From positions 1 through 46,514 of the IMG/VR virus record IMGVR_UViG_3300036944_000960: a DNA stretch of 46,514 nucleotides; one strand, 5' to 3'. Made by a program: the position numbers and the translations under genes. Shown here in pieces: positions 15,560 through 22,546 of the stretch. Under the pieces are notes generated by a model, which was not told the origin of the DNA, ran no database searches, and was given only the letters and a program-made list of their open reading frames with translations. Each line of letters begins with the position of its first letter. Position 1 is the stretch's first letter. The DNA is from a virus.

Positions 15560-16512
15560 GCGACCGCCTCGCGAACTAACTCGCCGCCTCGCCATACCGC
15601 GCCGTTGCGAAGTTGGCGCGCGAATTCCTGATTACCATCTTTAATTTCCGACTCGAAAGCCGTTTCGGACATCCACGCCAACGGCTTAACGGCGGTTATG
15701 ATTCGCCCGCAAACGTCGGGAATAATCACGACGTCGCCGACTTGGAACGCGAACGCCTCGGGTTTCTTCGCCGCCGGGTCGGTCGATAGTACGGCGACGA
15801 CGACGCCGTTTCGTTCGACTTTACATCCGCTAAATTCACTCGCGAACTGTTTGAATGAATGACGCCCGCCCGACATTCCACCATGAAAGCCGACCCGATA
15901 AGTCGCGTCGATACCGTCAACATAAGTAACCGTTCGCGTATTGCGGTCGTCGCATTTCCAAGTATCGCCGACCTCGAAAACCATATCGTCGACGTGTACC
16001 GTCGGCGGTTCTGGCACCGGTTCAGGTGCGGGCGGCGTCGACGTCAGTATCGCGACGTATTCGCCGCCGCGAGAAACCCCGGCGCGGTCGAATAACTTAT
16101 ATTGCCCGCCTATCCAAGTATCGGGCGCACCTCGCCCGATACGGTACTTAACCCCGTCGGTTATGGTCGTGATAATGCGAACCCGACCGTCGGTACAATG
16201 GCACCGGTCGCCGACCAAAAAGGCGAACGCGCCGACGTACTCAGTCGGCAAGACCTGAACCGCGACGGTTTGCGATTCGCCCGCCGCGACGTCGACGCCG
16301 ATAGTCGGGCAAGTCGCGAAGGTTGACGACGGCGGTTTAAGTCCATCGCCGACGGCGAGGTTCCAAGCCGCCGACGCTTCATCGAAGCCCGCTTCGACTT
16401 GAATCAGGTCGTCGGCGCATTTAACCGCCGAAGTTACGTCGTTGGGCGAAACGGGTCGACGTTGCGCCGTCGTCGCGAGTAGCATCGCCGCGATTGTTAA
16501 TCGTTCGTTCAT
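15556..16512 (-). CDS. Hypothetical protein with three VGD beta modules
   Basis: 318 residues. An N-terminal hydrophobic segment (LTIAAMLLATTA) may be a weak signal or anchor. Three repeats follow, opening FAFLVGDRCHCTDGRVRI, MVFEVGDTWKCDDRNTRT and FAFQVGDVVIIPDVCGRI, separated by Pro-rich linkers (PPAPEPVPEPP). Each repeat looks like a small KOW/SH3-like barrel carrying cysteines. The leader contains CGTAAGGGG 15 nt upstream. It could be a secreted or virion-decorating protein. The family is not recognised. Confidence 0.6.
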   Translation of the reverse strand: MNERLTIAAMLLATTAQRRPVSPNDVTSAVKCADDLIQVEAGFDEASAAWNLAVGDGLKPPSSTFATCPTIGVDVAAGESQTVAVQVLPTEYVGAFAFLVGDRCHCTDGRVRIITTITDGVKYRIGRGAPDTWIGGQYKLFDRAGVSRGGEYVAILTSTPPAPEPVPEPPTVHVDDMVFEVGDTWKCDDRNTRTVTYVDGIDATYRVGFHGGMSGGRHSFKQFASEFSGCKVERNGVVVAVLSTDPAAKKPEAFAFQVGDVVIIPDVCGRIITAVKPLAWMSETAFESEIKDGNQEFARQLRNGAVWRGGELVREAVA

Positions 16513-16709
16513 TGGTTACCCCTTACGACGTGAGTCGAAACCGACCGACCATCGGCGCACCGGTACACGTTAAGCCCGCCGCGCGTCGTGCCGACGAAGT
16601 CGGGTTTCTGGCACCCGACGAACGGGTCGACCAACGGCACGGTAAGCCAACCGACGGCGGCGGCGACGCACACCGCTAGGATTACGGCGAGGCGTTCGGC
16701 GCGCTTCAT
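16509..16709 (-). CDS. Small membrane or exported hypothetical protein
   Basis: 66 residues. A basic start (MKRAERLAV) is followed by a hydrophobic helix (ILAVCVAAAVGWLTV, about residues 9-23), then a short exported-type domain with two cysteines (VGCQKPDF and YRCADG) that could form a disulfide. The layout resembles small periplasmic phage proteins such as superinfection or spanin-like factors. It overlaps both neighbours by 4 nt. Confidence 0.55.
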   Translation of the reverse strand: MKRAERLAVILAVCVAAAVGWLTVPLVDPFVGCQKPDFVGTTRGGLNVYRCADGRSVSTHVVRGNQ

Positions 16710-17077
16710 ACGGCGGCGACCTCGGCGGCTTCGGCGTCGGCGACGGCTTTAAGGTAGGCGTCGACGTCGTAAGGCGTCACGGTTTCGCCTGCTGAAATCG
16801 CGGAACAAGCTATCTCGCTAACGAGGTCGGCGAGTTGCGTACATAGTCGCTTCGTCGCGATTGCGGTGTCTAACTCGCCTTGTTTCATCGCACCGTTAAG
16901 GGTTTGGTCGGCGGCGTTAAGGGCGGTCGTAAACAATCCGATCATCTTTTCATAGACCGGAACGTCGAACGTGTCCAGCGTCGCGGCGATAGCTGAGTTA
17001 ATGGGCGTCGCGACGGCGTAGCAATACGCGCGAACTTGGTCGGTCGTCGGGTTCGGGTTCGTTTCTTTTTCTGGCAT
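16706..17077 (-). CDS. Hypothetical helical protein
   Basis: 123 residues, mostly alpha-helical (YEKMIGLFTTALNAADQTLN, LCTQLADLVSEIACSAIS) with an Ala-rich acidic C-terminus. No domain recognised. It starts a four-gene minus-strand block that leads into the tape measure. The upstream 50 nt carry the class A promoter on the opposite strand, so its own transcription probably comes from read-through. Confidence 0.55.
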   Translation of the reverse strand: MPEKETNPNPTTDQVRAYCYAVATPINSAIAATLDTFDVPVYEKMIGLFTTALNAADQTLNGAMKQGELDTAIATKRLCTQLADLVSEIACSAISAGETVTPYDVDAYLKAVADAEAAEVAAV

Positions 17078-17138
17078 TGTGTTACCTATGCGTCGACGAC
17101 GATTCGCGTCGACCTGTTAGTTATACGGTTCAGAAACC

Positions 17139-17195
17139 CTTTTTTCTACTTTTTTCTGCAAAATGGTTGCAATTCAGAAAACGACCGCCTATAAT
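17139..17195 (+). promoter_or_regulatory. Class A decamer promoter with no clear downstream gene
   Basis: TTTTTTCTACTTTTTTCTG, exactly 17 nt, TTGCAA (17167-17172), 17 nt with CAGAAA (17175-17180), TATAAT (17190-17195). An extra TTCAGAAAC copy lies just upstream at about 17129-17137. It points rightward into the antisense of the FxLYD gene, and no convincing plus-strand gene follows. It may make an antisense or small RNA. Confidence 0.8.
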
Positions 17196-17262
17196 GATTC
17201 TATCGACGGCGAAAGCCTGTGTTCAGATTGTCGAATAGACGACGAATCAGAGGTCGAAACCC

Positions 17263-17340
17263 CTACCCCTTCGGCTTAACCGCCACGACGACGCCGCCCT
17301 TAACGACGAACGTCGCCCAAGCGAGGCGACCATTAGTAAT
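17263..17340 (-). CDS. Possible 25-residue peptide with ATT start
   Basis: The frame ATTACTAATGG... overlaps the TAC-TAA end of the FxLYD gene by 8 nt and encodes TNGRLAWATFVVKGGVVVAV then KPKG. Codon use is phage-like (GTC, GGC, GTT), unlike the other frames. The same ATTACTAA junction occurs at the DnaQ-like gene. Without that parallel I would not list it. Confidence 0.25.
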   Translation of the reverse strand: MTNGRLAWATFVVKGGVVVAVKPKG

Positions 17341-17794
17341 ATGTAACTTCGCCGACCTTGAACGTCGACCCGGCTTTCGCCTCGGTAGCCAACGCCTTAA
17401 ACTTCCATTTCTGCCCCGGTTCGATGTTATTCGCGTTCGCCAACGTCGAACCGAGTACGCCGCCGTCCTTGTCCAGTATGTTTATCTGAATCTGAACATA
17501 CGACCAACGCTTCGCCGTCTGATTCGTCACGGTGCCGACGACGAACGGTATCGACCCGTCGCTTTTCCAGTTCAACCCGTCGACGGCGTAGGGCGGCTTT
17601 TCAACGGGTGGGGCGACCTCGCGTTCGACTTCCCTTTCGACCTGCGCGGGTTTCGTTGGCACGTCGACGCCCTTCGGTGCGCTGGCACCTATCGCGGCGA
17701 AGGTGAGTACAAGACAGGGGCAACCCGACAAAATGACTAGAATCGCCCATACTGGCACCTTGGCGCGTTGCGGGTTCGGAGTTAAGTTATTCAT
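17333..17794 (-). CDS. FxLYD-domain membrane-anchored protein
   Basis: 153 residues from the ATG at 17794, which overlaps the RHH gene stop by 8 nt. A transmembrane helix at about 14-36 (VWAILVILSGCPCLVLTFAA) is followed by a Glu/Val/Pro linker. The C-terminal FxLYD domain contains FVVGTVTNQTAKRWSYVQIQ, ILDKDGGVLGST and PGQKWKFKAL. FxLYD domains occur in bacterial surface and lipoproteins of unknown role. In a prophage this could be a lysogenic conversion protein. It is paired with a ribbon-helix-helix regulator, suggesting autoregulated expression from the lysogen. Confidence 0.75.
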   Translation of the reverse strand: MNNLTPNPQRAKVPVWAILVILSGCPCLVLTFAAIGASAPKGVDVPTKPAQVEREVEREVAPPVEKPPYAVDGLNWKSDGSIPFVVGTVTNQTAKRWSYVQIQINILDKDGGVLGSTLANANNIEPGQKWKFKALATEAKAGSTFKVGEVTYY

Positions 17795-17966
17795 CTTCTT
17801 TTTTCTTTTCTTTATGGCGATAGGCGGCAAGTTCGCGACGCATATACCGTTCTAGGCGGCGACTCATTGTCGTACCGAGGGCGTCACACATCGCCCGGTA
17901 TTCCTGATAAATTGCGGGGTCGAATGTCAGCCCGAAAGATTTTCGATTAGGCTTTTTTGAATTCAT
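17787..17966 (-). CDS. Ribbon-helix-helix (Arc/CopG-type) regulator
   Basis: 59 residues, too short for most ORF lists. The N-terminal strand KSFGLTFDPAIYQEYRAM and helix DALGTTMSRRLERYMRREL give the ribbon-helix-helix fold of Arc/CopG/MetJ-type DNA binders, with a lysine-rich tail. Just upstream, in the divergent promoter, is the perfect palindrome TAAATTCAGGTTGAATTTA. That is the expected operator type, so it likely represses itself and the plus-strand 18093 operon. It overlaps the FxLYD gene. Confidence 0.7.
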   Translation of the reverse strand: MNSKKPNRKSFGLTFDPAIYQEYRAMCDALGTTMSRRLERYMRRELAAYRHKEKKKEDE

Positions 17967-17980
17967 TTTGTAAAAATAAT

Positions 17981-18058
17981 TAAATTCAGGTTGAATTTAC
18001 TGATTAGTTGCCGTATAATCCAATTACTGAACCCCGCGAATGGTTGCACATTCCGGGG
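17981..18058 (+). promoter_or_regulatory. Divergent operator/promoter with 5' hairpin
   Basis: The palindrome TAAATTCA-GGT-TGAATTTA (17981-17999) covers the -35 TTGAAT (17991-17996). TATAAT lies 17 nt downstream (18014-18019). The transcript then has a hairpin with CCCC/GGGG and GAATG/CATTC arms (18032-18058) before AGGAG at about 18074. This promoter lacks the TTTCTAC decamer of the other islands. Confidence 0.8.
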
Positions 18059-18092
18059 CGCGGTGAAGACCGTAGGAGTCAACACAAGCAAA

Positions 18093-18377
18093 ATGGTATC
18101 ACAACAAGCCCTTAACGAATTTCTCGGCGCGAATTTTCCGAATCGCGTCGCCGTCAATATGATATACGACCGCGACGAAGACGGCGTCGAAAACCTGGCA
18201 GGTTTACGGGTCGTCGAAACCGACGGCGTTGCGAAGACCGTAGTCTTCGGCGAAGACGCGATACTTACCGAGTCGGGCGGCTATATAATGGCGACGGGTC
18301 GCGGCGTCGTTACGATTCCCGGCACATCGAAGCCCGTCGTACTCGCGGCTAACCTTGACCTCGCGAGGGCGGCGTAA
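18093..18377 (+). CDS. Hypothetical protein of the RHH-controlled operon
   Basis: 94 residues from the ATG at 18093, 16 nt after AGGAG; upstream in-frame codons would lie in the hairpin leader. The protein is mostly beta (RVAVNMIYDRDEDGVENLAG, then KTVVFGEDAILTESGGYIMA) with an Asp-rich DRDEDG loop that could bind calcium or a metal. No family recognised. Its stop overlaps the next ATG (TAATG). Confidence 0.6.
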   Translation: MVSQQALNEFLGANFPNRVAVNMIYDRDEDGVENLAGLRVVETDGVAKTVVFGEDAILTESGGYIMATGRGVVTIPGTSKPVVLAANLDLARAA

Positions 18378-18688
18378 TGTTCGGTAAACAGCTTCATTCG
18401 TTGGCGTTGCGAGAATTCTATATGATCGGCGTCGACGTCGCGACCACGGGCGCGATTGTCATTCTATCCGCAATGCAAGCCGAACGCGGCGACATTCCAG
18501 TCGAAGCCGACGAAATTCAGCGACTACTCAGAATGGACGCCGACGCATTTCAAAAAACATGGTTTCACATCAATAACCTATTTCCCGTACAACCCGACGG
18601 CACCCGGTGGAATTCCGTAATTAAGGAAATGCGTACAGCGCAGATTAAAAGGGCGGAGAACGCGCGGAAAGCAAAACGAAGCCGTTAA
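18377..18688 (+). CDS. Short DUF1376/YdaU-like protein
   Basis: 103 residues. The pattern AIVILSAMQAERGDIPVEAD, then a Leu-rich helix and DGTRWNSVIKEMRTAQIKRA, resembles the N-terminal winged-helix region of DUF1376/YdaU replication proteins. The 37029 gene here is a full-length member. This copy lacks the C-terminal part. It lies immediately before the structured 18.7-19.05 kb region, so a role in recognising that DNA is worth testing. The assignment is moderate. Confidence 0.45.
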   Translation: MFGKQLHSLALREFYMIGVDVATTGAIVILSAMQAERGDIPVEADEIQRLLRMDADAFQKTWFHINNLFPVQPDGTRWNSVIKEMRTAQIKRAENARKAKRSR

Positions 18689-18700
18689 TCTAGGTCTGTT

Positions 18701-19052
18701 TTACGACGGTCGTATTACGAGAATGATTATCTATAGTTGCCGCGTAATGCGAAAATCCTAACTATAAGCGTCTAGTATATACGACCGTCACTTTTTGCCA
18801 GTTTTGGCGACGTCGCGACGACGACGTTTCGCGAAACTTTTAGGTTCTTCGACGCATCGAAACGCATAAGGTAAAGGCGATTTGACGGGGTATCGCGCGC
18901 GGTATCGGCAAGCATTGAACCTAAAACGCGGCGGCGTATTACTGAAATGGTTATCTATAGATACAAGCGAATTACGTCGCGTCTATGGATAACTCGCCTA
19001 GTAATACAAGAATAGAATAGAAGAATATATATACGGTTATGTAAACATAACC
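18701..19052. other. Noncoding region with nested inverted repeats, DnaA-box-like sites and AT-rich tract
   Basis: No gene is supported here. Outer arms GACGGTCGTAT/ATACGACCGTC (18703-18713, 18779-18789) enclose TATAGTT/AACTATA (18732-18738, 18760-18766). TTATCTATAG occurs at 18727 and 18951. The latter is one arm of GTTATCTATAGA/TCTATGGATAAC (18950-18961, 18982-18993), whose reverse reads TTATCCATAG, close to a DnaA box. An AT-rich tract (18997-19040) leads to the palindrome GGTTATGTAAACATAACC (19035-19052). This fits an origin or a structured RNA. Confidence 0.5.
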
Positions 19053-19066
19053 GGCGACGACGCGAC

Positions 19067-19101
19067 AAAAAGCCCGAAATCGGAATACCGATAACGGGCT
19101 T
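19067..19101 (-). terminator. Terminator after the tail chaperone frameshift product
   Basis: On the minus strand a stem AGCCCG...CGGGCT, extended by TCGG/CCGA around an AATA-type loop, is followed by TTTTTG. It closes the tail-tube/chaperone block. Confidence 0.75.
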
Positions 19102-19107
19102 CGTCGT

Positions 19108-19329
19108 CTATTCGCCGCCGCTTTCCCGGCGTTCCTTTTCTTTCCTTGCCTTCGCCCGGTCTTCCAAAAACGCAAGGGCTTCGCAGTAGGTACGCGCCGA
19201 CCATCGTTCGACGGCACCGGGGTCGATTTGAAAGGTTTCCGCCAGAAAGAACTTCGTCGCCCAACCCGGAAATTCGGGGTACGCATCCGGGTCAGCGAGG
19301 TAAAGCCGTAGGGCGCGGCGGTCTACGCT
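19108..19329 (-). CDS. -1 frameshift extension of the tail assembly chaperone (gpGT-like)
   Basis: This frame has no start codon. It is entered from the upstream chaperone by a -1 slip on the heptamer C-CCA-AAA (plus coordinates 19329-19335, TTTTGGG), six bases before the chaperone stop. The extension adds about 73 residues (SVDRRALRLYLADPDAYPEF ...). They include an aromatic-rich helix and a lysine/glutamate-rich C-terminus. The heptamer fits the X-XXY-YYZ rule exactly. In lambda and most siphophages this gives two chaperones, G and GT, in a fixed ratio. Confidence 0.85.
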   Translation of the reverse strand, partial: SVDRRALRLYLADPDAYPEFPGWATKFFLAETFQIDPGAVERWSARTYCEALAFLEDRAKARKEKERRESGGE

Positions 19330-19745
19330 TTTGGGTTAATGGCTTCGTTTACCGCCTCGGCAATCTTGCCAAGCGTTCGCGCGCCGAGGGCGTTAAGAAT
19401 CGAATCGACGTTAACCGGCACCGGTTCAGTAATCGGCTTACCGTTGCCGTCGGCTTTCCAGGTCTTACCGGTCGGGTCGGTGTACTTCGGCGAAAGATGC
19501 CCTTCGGCGGGAATGTACGTCGTCAAGTTCCATTCGACGCCGAAGGCGACCAACATGCGCGCGGCGATTTCTAGGTCGGGCATATCGCCGCCCGCCAGCT
19601 TTTGAAGGTCGATAAGGTCGTTCGACGTTGCGGCGTCGGGCGAGAACGAAACGATACAGCCGTCGTGTACGCCGTCGACGGGCGGAACGATTGTAAGTTC
19701 GACGCGGTTCAGGTTTTGGAGTTCGTGGACTAACACGAAGACCAA
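19323..19745 (-). CDS. Tail assembly chaperone (gpG-like)
   Basis: 140 residues between the tail tube gene and the frameshifted extension, the canonical position of G. The start is uncertain: a TTG at 19745 has GGGG upstream, and a GTG lies a few codons inside. The protein is mixed helix and beta (EIAARMLVAFGVEWNLTTYI, LGARTLGKIAEAVNEAINPK). G-type chaperones bind the tape measure and tube protein and are not in the virion. The slippery heptamer lies in its last codons. Confidence 0.8.
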   Translation of the reverse strand: MVFVLVHELQNLNRVELTIVPPVDGVHDGCIVSFSPDAATSNDLIDLQKLAGGDMPDLEIAARMLVAFGVEWNLTTYIPAEGHLSPKYTDPTGKTWKADGNGKPITEPVPVNVDSILNALGARTLGKIAEAVNEAINPKA

Positions 19746-19776
19746 TACGGCGAAACCCCTACCCCTTCAAACGACG

Positions 19777-19796
19777 AAACCCCGGCGAACCGGGGC
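19777..19796 (-). terminator. Hairpin between tail tube and chaperone genes
   Basis: CCCCGG-CGAA-CCGGGG (19780-19795), read on the minus strand as a UUCG-loop stem followed by TTTCG. It is a weak terminator or attenuator. An identical hairpin with the same flank GGGGCTTCGT occurs at 25189-25206, upstream of the major capsid gene. Confidence 0.55.
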
Positions 19797-19823
19797 TTCG
19801 TGTCAGTCGTTAAGGTTTTGGTC

Positions 19824-22058
19824 TTAGTACGACGCGACGCCGTTGATAAGAACGATTTGCGCCGCTTGCCCCCAACCAGCATCAAACCGCGCGCCGAGTT
19901 CGTAGTCTCGCGCCACGACGTCGCCTTCGTCCTTAATGTCGCCAATCATGGAAACCCGACACGCCATGTCGATTATCAGCGAATACGGGTTACCGGCGGT
20001 AATGTCGGCGCCGGTCGCGATAATCCGGGCGAACCGGTCGGCACGGTTACGGGCGTCGGTTTCAAACGCGCTATTCGCGTCGTCGGCGTTTACCGTCAGC
20101 TTGGTAACTAGCTTAATGTCGGTTTCGGCAATCGCACCGAACGACGCTTGCGCGGCGTCGGTGTATTCGACCGGCTTATAACGCCCGTCAAGACTGAACG
20201 AACCCTTTAGGGTCGTGCCGACTTTGTTGCCGATAGTTGCAAGACCGGCGACGGTTGGCGAAACGTAAGCCGAGATATGCCCCGCGAGAATCGGGTTAAA
20301 CGGCACTTCGGTATATCCGCCGGGGGTCGTTATCGTAATCGGCATGGTCGGGGCGGTACCGCCGACAAAACTCGCGACTTCGATAAGCGGTTGGGCTACG
20401 CCAGCCAAGGCACCGGTAAACGTCACGACGAACGGCGCACTTGCACCGGTTACCGACACGTTGCCGACGCCGATAGTCGAAAGGGCAAGCAACGCGGTTT
20501 GAATCGTCGTATTTGAAATACCGGCGACGGTAATCGCGGCGGTTTCCGCGCCCTTAAATCGCAACTTGAACGACGTTGGCGCGCCAGTTACGGCGGCGAT
20601 AGACTGAACGCAGTTTGCGCCAGCTTGGCACGACGTAAGCGTACCGTCGACCTTTCGAGTAAAGCCGCTACAGGAACCCGACATAGACCGTTTACCCGAC
20701 CATTCGAGGTTAATCGCGTTTACGACCGCCGAAAGGGCTTCTTCGGCGTGGTTAAGGTCGCCGTACTGCGCGGTATAGAATTGCGGGTCAGCTTGCGCCT
20801 TCGTGTTCAGGTTGAACGTATGGCGGTAAACGCCAGTCGTAACCAGCGAGGTAACGGGCTTACCGACGACCGAGGCAAGCAAAAGCCCCATTTCGTCGAA
20901 TGACGGGTCGAAGTTCGCCGAGAATTGCCCTTCTTCGTAAGCGACCGCAAAGTCGCCGACCAAGTCGCCCGCGAACATGAATTCTTTATTTTCGTTGTTC
21001 GGAACGGGTCGAATCGCGAACGAACGGGTTCGGATTGTTGGGGTACCTCGCGTATTGCCGTCGGTTTGCTTTCCGAGTAACGCGTTTTGTAATGAAGCAG
21101 GTCGCATACCTGGAACCGGTACGAAATCGAACCAAACCGTTCTAACGACCGCGTCGACGCGCCGAAGCGAGTACGGCGAATCGACGGTTTGCGGTCGCCG
21201 AATCAGGAACCCAAACGACTCCGATTCGTATTCGGCTTCGGAAACCGTCGTACCCCATAAATCAGACTCGCCGCCCAACTCGAAAACGCCGCCCGCCGTG
21301 CCGACTTCGACGAACTTCGACGTACCGACCATCGTCGACCCGTCTTTCGTGAGCGCGATTTCGAGGCGAATCGCCGACGCGCCGCCGACGTAACCGGGCG
21401 TTAACAGCGTCGCGCCGTTGTAAAGTTTGAATTCATAAATTCGGGCTTGCCCTGAACCGAAATTATCGTCGCTTATGGTCGCCCGGAAATACCGCGCAGT
21501 AACCGCCGACGTCGCCGTGTAAATGTCTGACCAATCGCCGCCAGCAACCGCGACGATACCCATTCGCGGAACCGTCGACCAAGTCGTGCCGTCGTTCGAC
21601 GAATCGAATTCCCAACCGGCGAACGAATCAGTTCGCGCCGAGATTTGCGCCGAGTCGACCGCGACCAACGCGCCGAAATCATGAATAACGGTAATCACTC
21701 GGGTACCCGCCGTCGTCGCCGCGTCGCCGTAGTACGTCGCGCCGTTCAGGTCGTAGACTTCGGGCGCATCGGCTACCATGTCGGCGACGTTGCCGCGATA
21801 AACGCGCGCTACACGCCCAAAATTGACCGTAGCGGCGGGCGGAACCGCCGAGGCGTATAAAGTGACACCAAGCCCCGTAATGGCGGCGGATAGGTCATTT
21901 ATGGCGCGATTACCCCAATTTGTCAGCGATAGCCAGGTCGTCGGCGTCGCGTTCTCGGGGTATTCGGCATATCCGCCGAGCAACGAAAGGGCGTTCGTGG
22001 GGTTAATCCAATTCGACCCGGCGGCGGTTTGTGGCGACGAATATAGTTTTCCTTGCAT
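19824..22058 (-). CDS. Very large major tail tube protein with discoidin-like and Ig-like domains
   Basis: 744 residues from the ATG overlapping the upstream stop (TAATG). Its place directly before the chaperone pair marks the tail tube gene, but it is two to three times the usual length. About residues 90-230 look like an F5/8-type C (discoidin) fold (FAGWEFDSSNDGTTWSTVPR, YFRATISDDNFGSGQARIYE). Later, about 490-600, is a repeat-type Ig-like module (LRFKGAETAAITVAG, VTFTGALAGVAQPLIEVASF). The discoidin and Ig-like parts probably decorate the tube surface and may bind carbohydrate. If not the tube, it is a fused minor tail protein. Confidence 0.7.
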   Translation of the reverse strand: MQGKLYSSPQTAAGSNWINPTNALSLLGGYAEYPENATPTTWLSLTNWGNRAINDLSAAITGLGVTLYASAVPPAATVNFGRVARVYRGNVADMVADAPEVYDLNGATYYGDAATTAGTRVITVIHDFGALVAVDSAQISARTDSFAGWEFDSSNDGTTWSTVPRMGIVAVAGGDWSDIYTATSAVTARYFRATISDDNFGSGQARIYEFKLYNGATLLTPGYVGGASAIRLEIALTKDGSTMVGTSKFVEVGTAGGVFELGGESDLWGTTVSEAEYESESFGFLIRRPQTVDSPYSLRRVDAVVRTVWFDFVPVPGMRPASLQNALLGKQTDGNTRGTPTIRTRSFAIRPVPNNENKEFMFAGDLVGDFAVAYEEGQFSANFDPSFDEMGLLLASVVGKPVTSLVTTGVYRHTFNLNTKAQADPQFYTAQYGDLNHAEEALSAVVNAINLEWSGKRSMSGSCSGFTRKVDGTLTSCQAGANCVQSIAAVTGAPTSFKLRFKGAETAAITVAGISNTTIQTALLALSTIGVGNVSVTGASAPFVVTFTGALAGVAQPLIEVASFVGGTAPTMPITITTPGGYTEVPFNPILAGHISAYVSPTVAGLATIGNKVGTTLKGSFSLDGRYKPVEYTDAAQASFGAIAETDIKLVTKLTVNADDANSAFETDARNRADRFARIIATGADITAGNPYSLIIDMACRVSMIGDIKDEGDVVARDYELGARFDAGWGQAAQIVLINGVASY

Positions 22059-22546
22059 TAGCTTAAAGCATCCTGAATGAATCGACGGGTAACGACTTCG
22101 GCGTCGGCGGCGACCGATTCCGAAGCGGGTAAAAGAAACGGGCGCGCCGGTAAAACAATGCCGCGACCGAAGGCGTTTTCGACGCCCATTTCGATGCAAA
22201 TACCGTAGTTAACGCAGACGCCGACCTTAGCTTCTAACGCGCCCGAAACGACTTCGCCAGGTTCAGCGATTACGGTTTCTAGGTGCGGCTTTTTGGATTT
22301 CTTGCCGACCGTCTTGCCCGCCGCGATAGCGTCGACAATCGCTTCGGGGCGACCGTCTTCGCCGTCGACGGTTACGAATATCGACGCCCGTAGCGCGCCG
22401 GTATCTATCGCGTCGACCTCCTGAACGCCGTCGACGGCGCGGGCTTGCACGGCGAACGCAAGGGCGCGAATCGCTTCGGACAAGCCGCCGGTAACCCGCG
22501 CGTCGGCGGTATCGAATTTGTCTAAAGTGATTCGGAAACCAGACAT
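22058..22546 (-). CDS. HK97-gp10-like tail/neck component
   Basis: 162 residues. The pattern VDAIDTGALRASIFV near residues 44-58 and the C-terminal YGICIEMG...PARPFLLPA are hallmarks of the HK97 gp10-like family. These assemble between the head-tail connector and the tail terminator. The order (connector, closure, gp10-like, tube) in this block matches the family. Overlaps of 1 nt with both neighbours indicate coupling. Confidence 0.8.
   Translation of the reverse strand: MSGFRITLDKFDTADARVTGGLSEAIRALAFAVQARAVDGVQEVDAIDTGALRASIFVTVDGEDGRPEAIVDAIAAGKTVGKKSKKPHLETVIAEPGEVVSGALEAKVGVCVNYGICIEMGVENAFGRGIVLPARPFLLPASESVAADAEVVTRRFIQDALS

Noticed and set aside
17219-17740. 173-codon plus-strand frame after the orphan promoter
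   Set aside because: It is antisense to the FxLYD gene, is Arg/Pro-rich like a frame shadow, and shows no domain. Only the promoter upstream makes it tempting.
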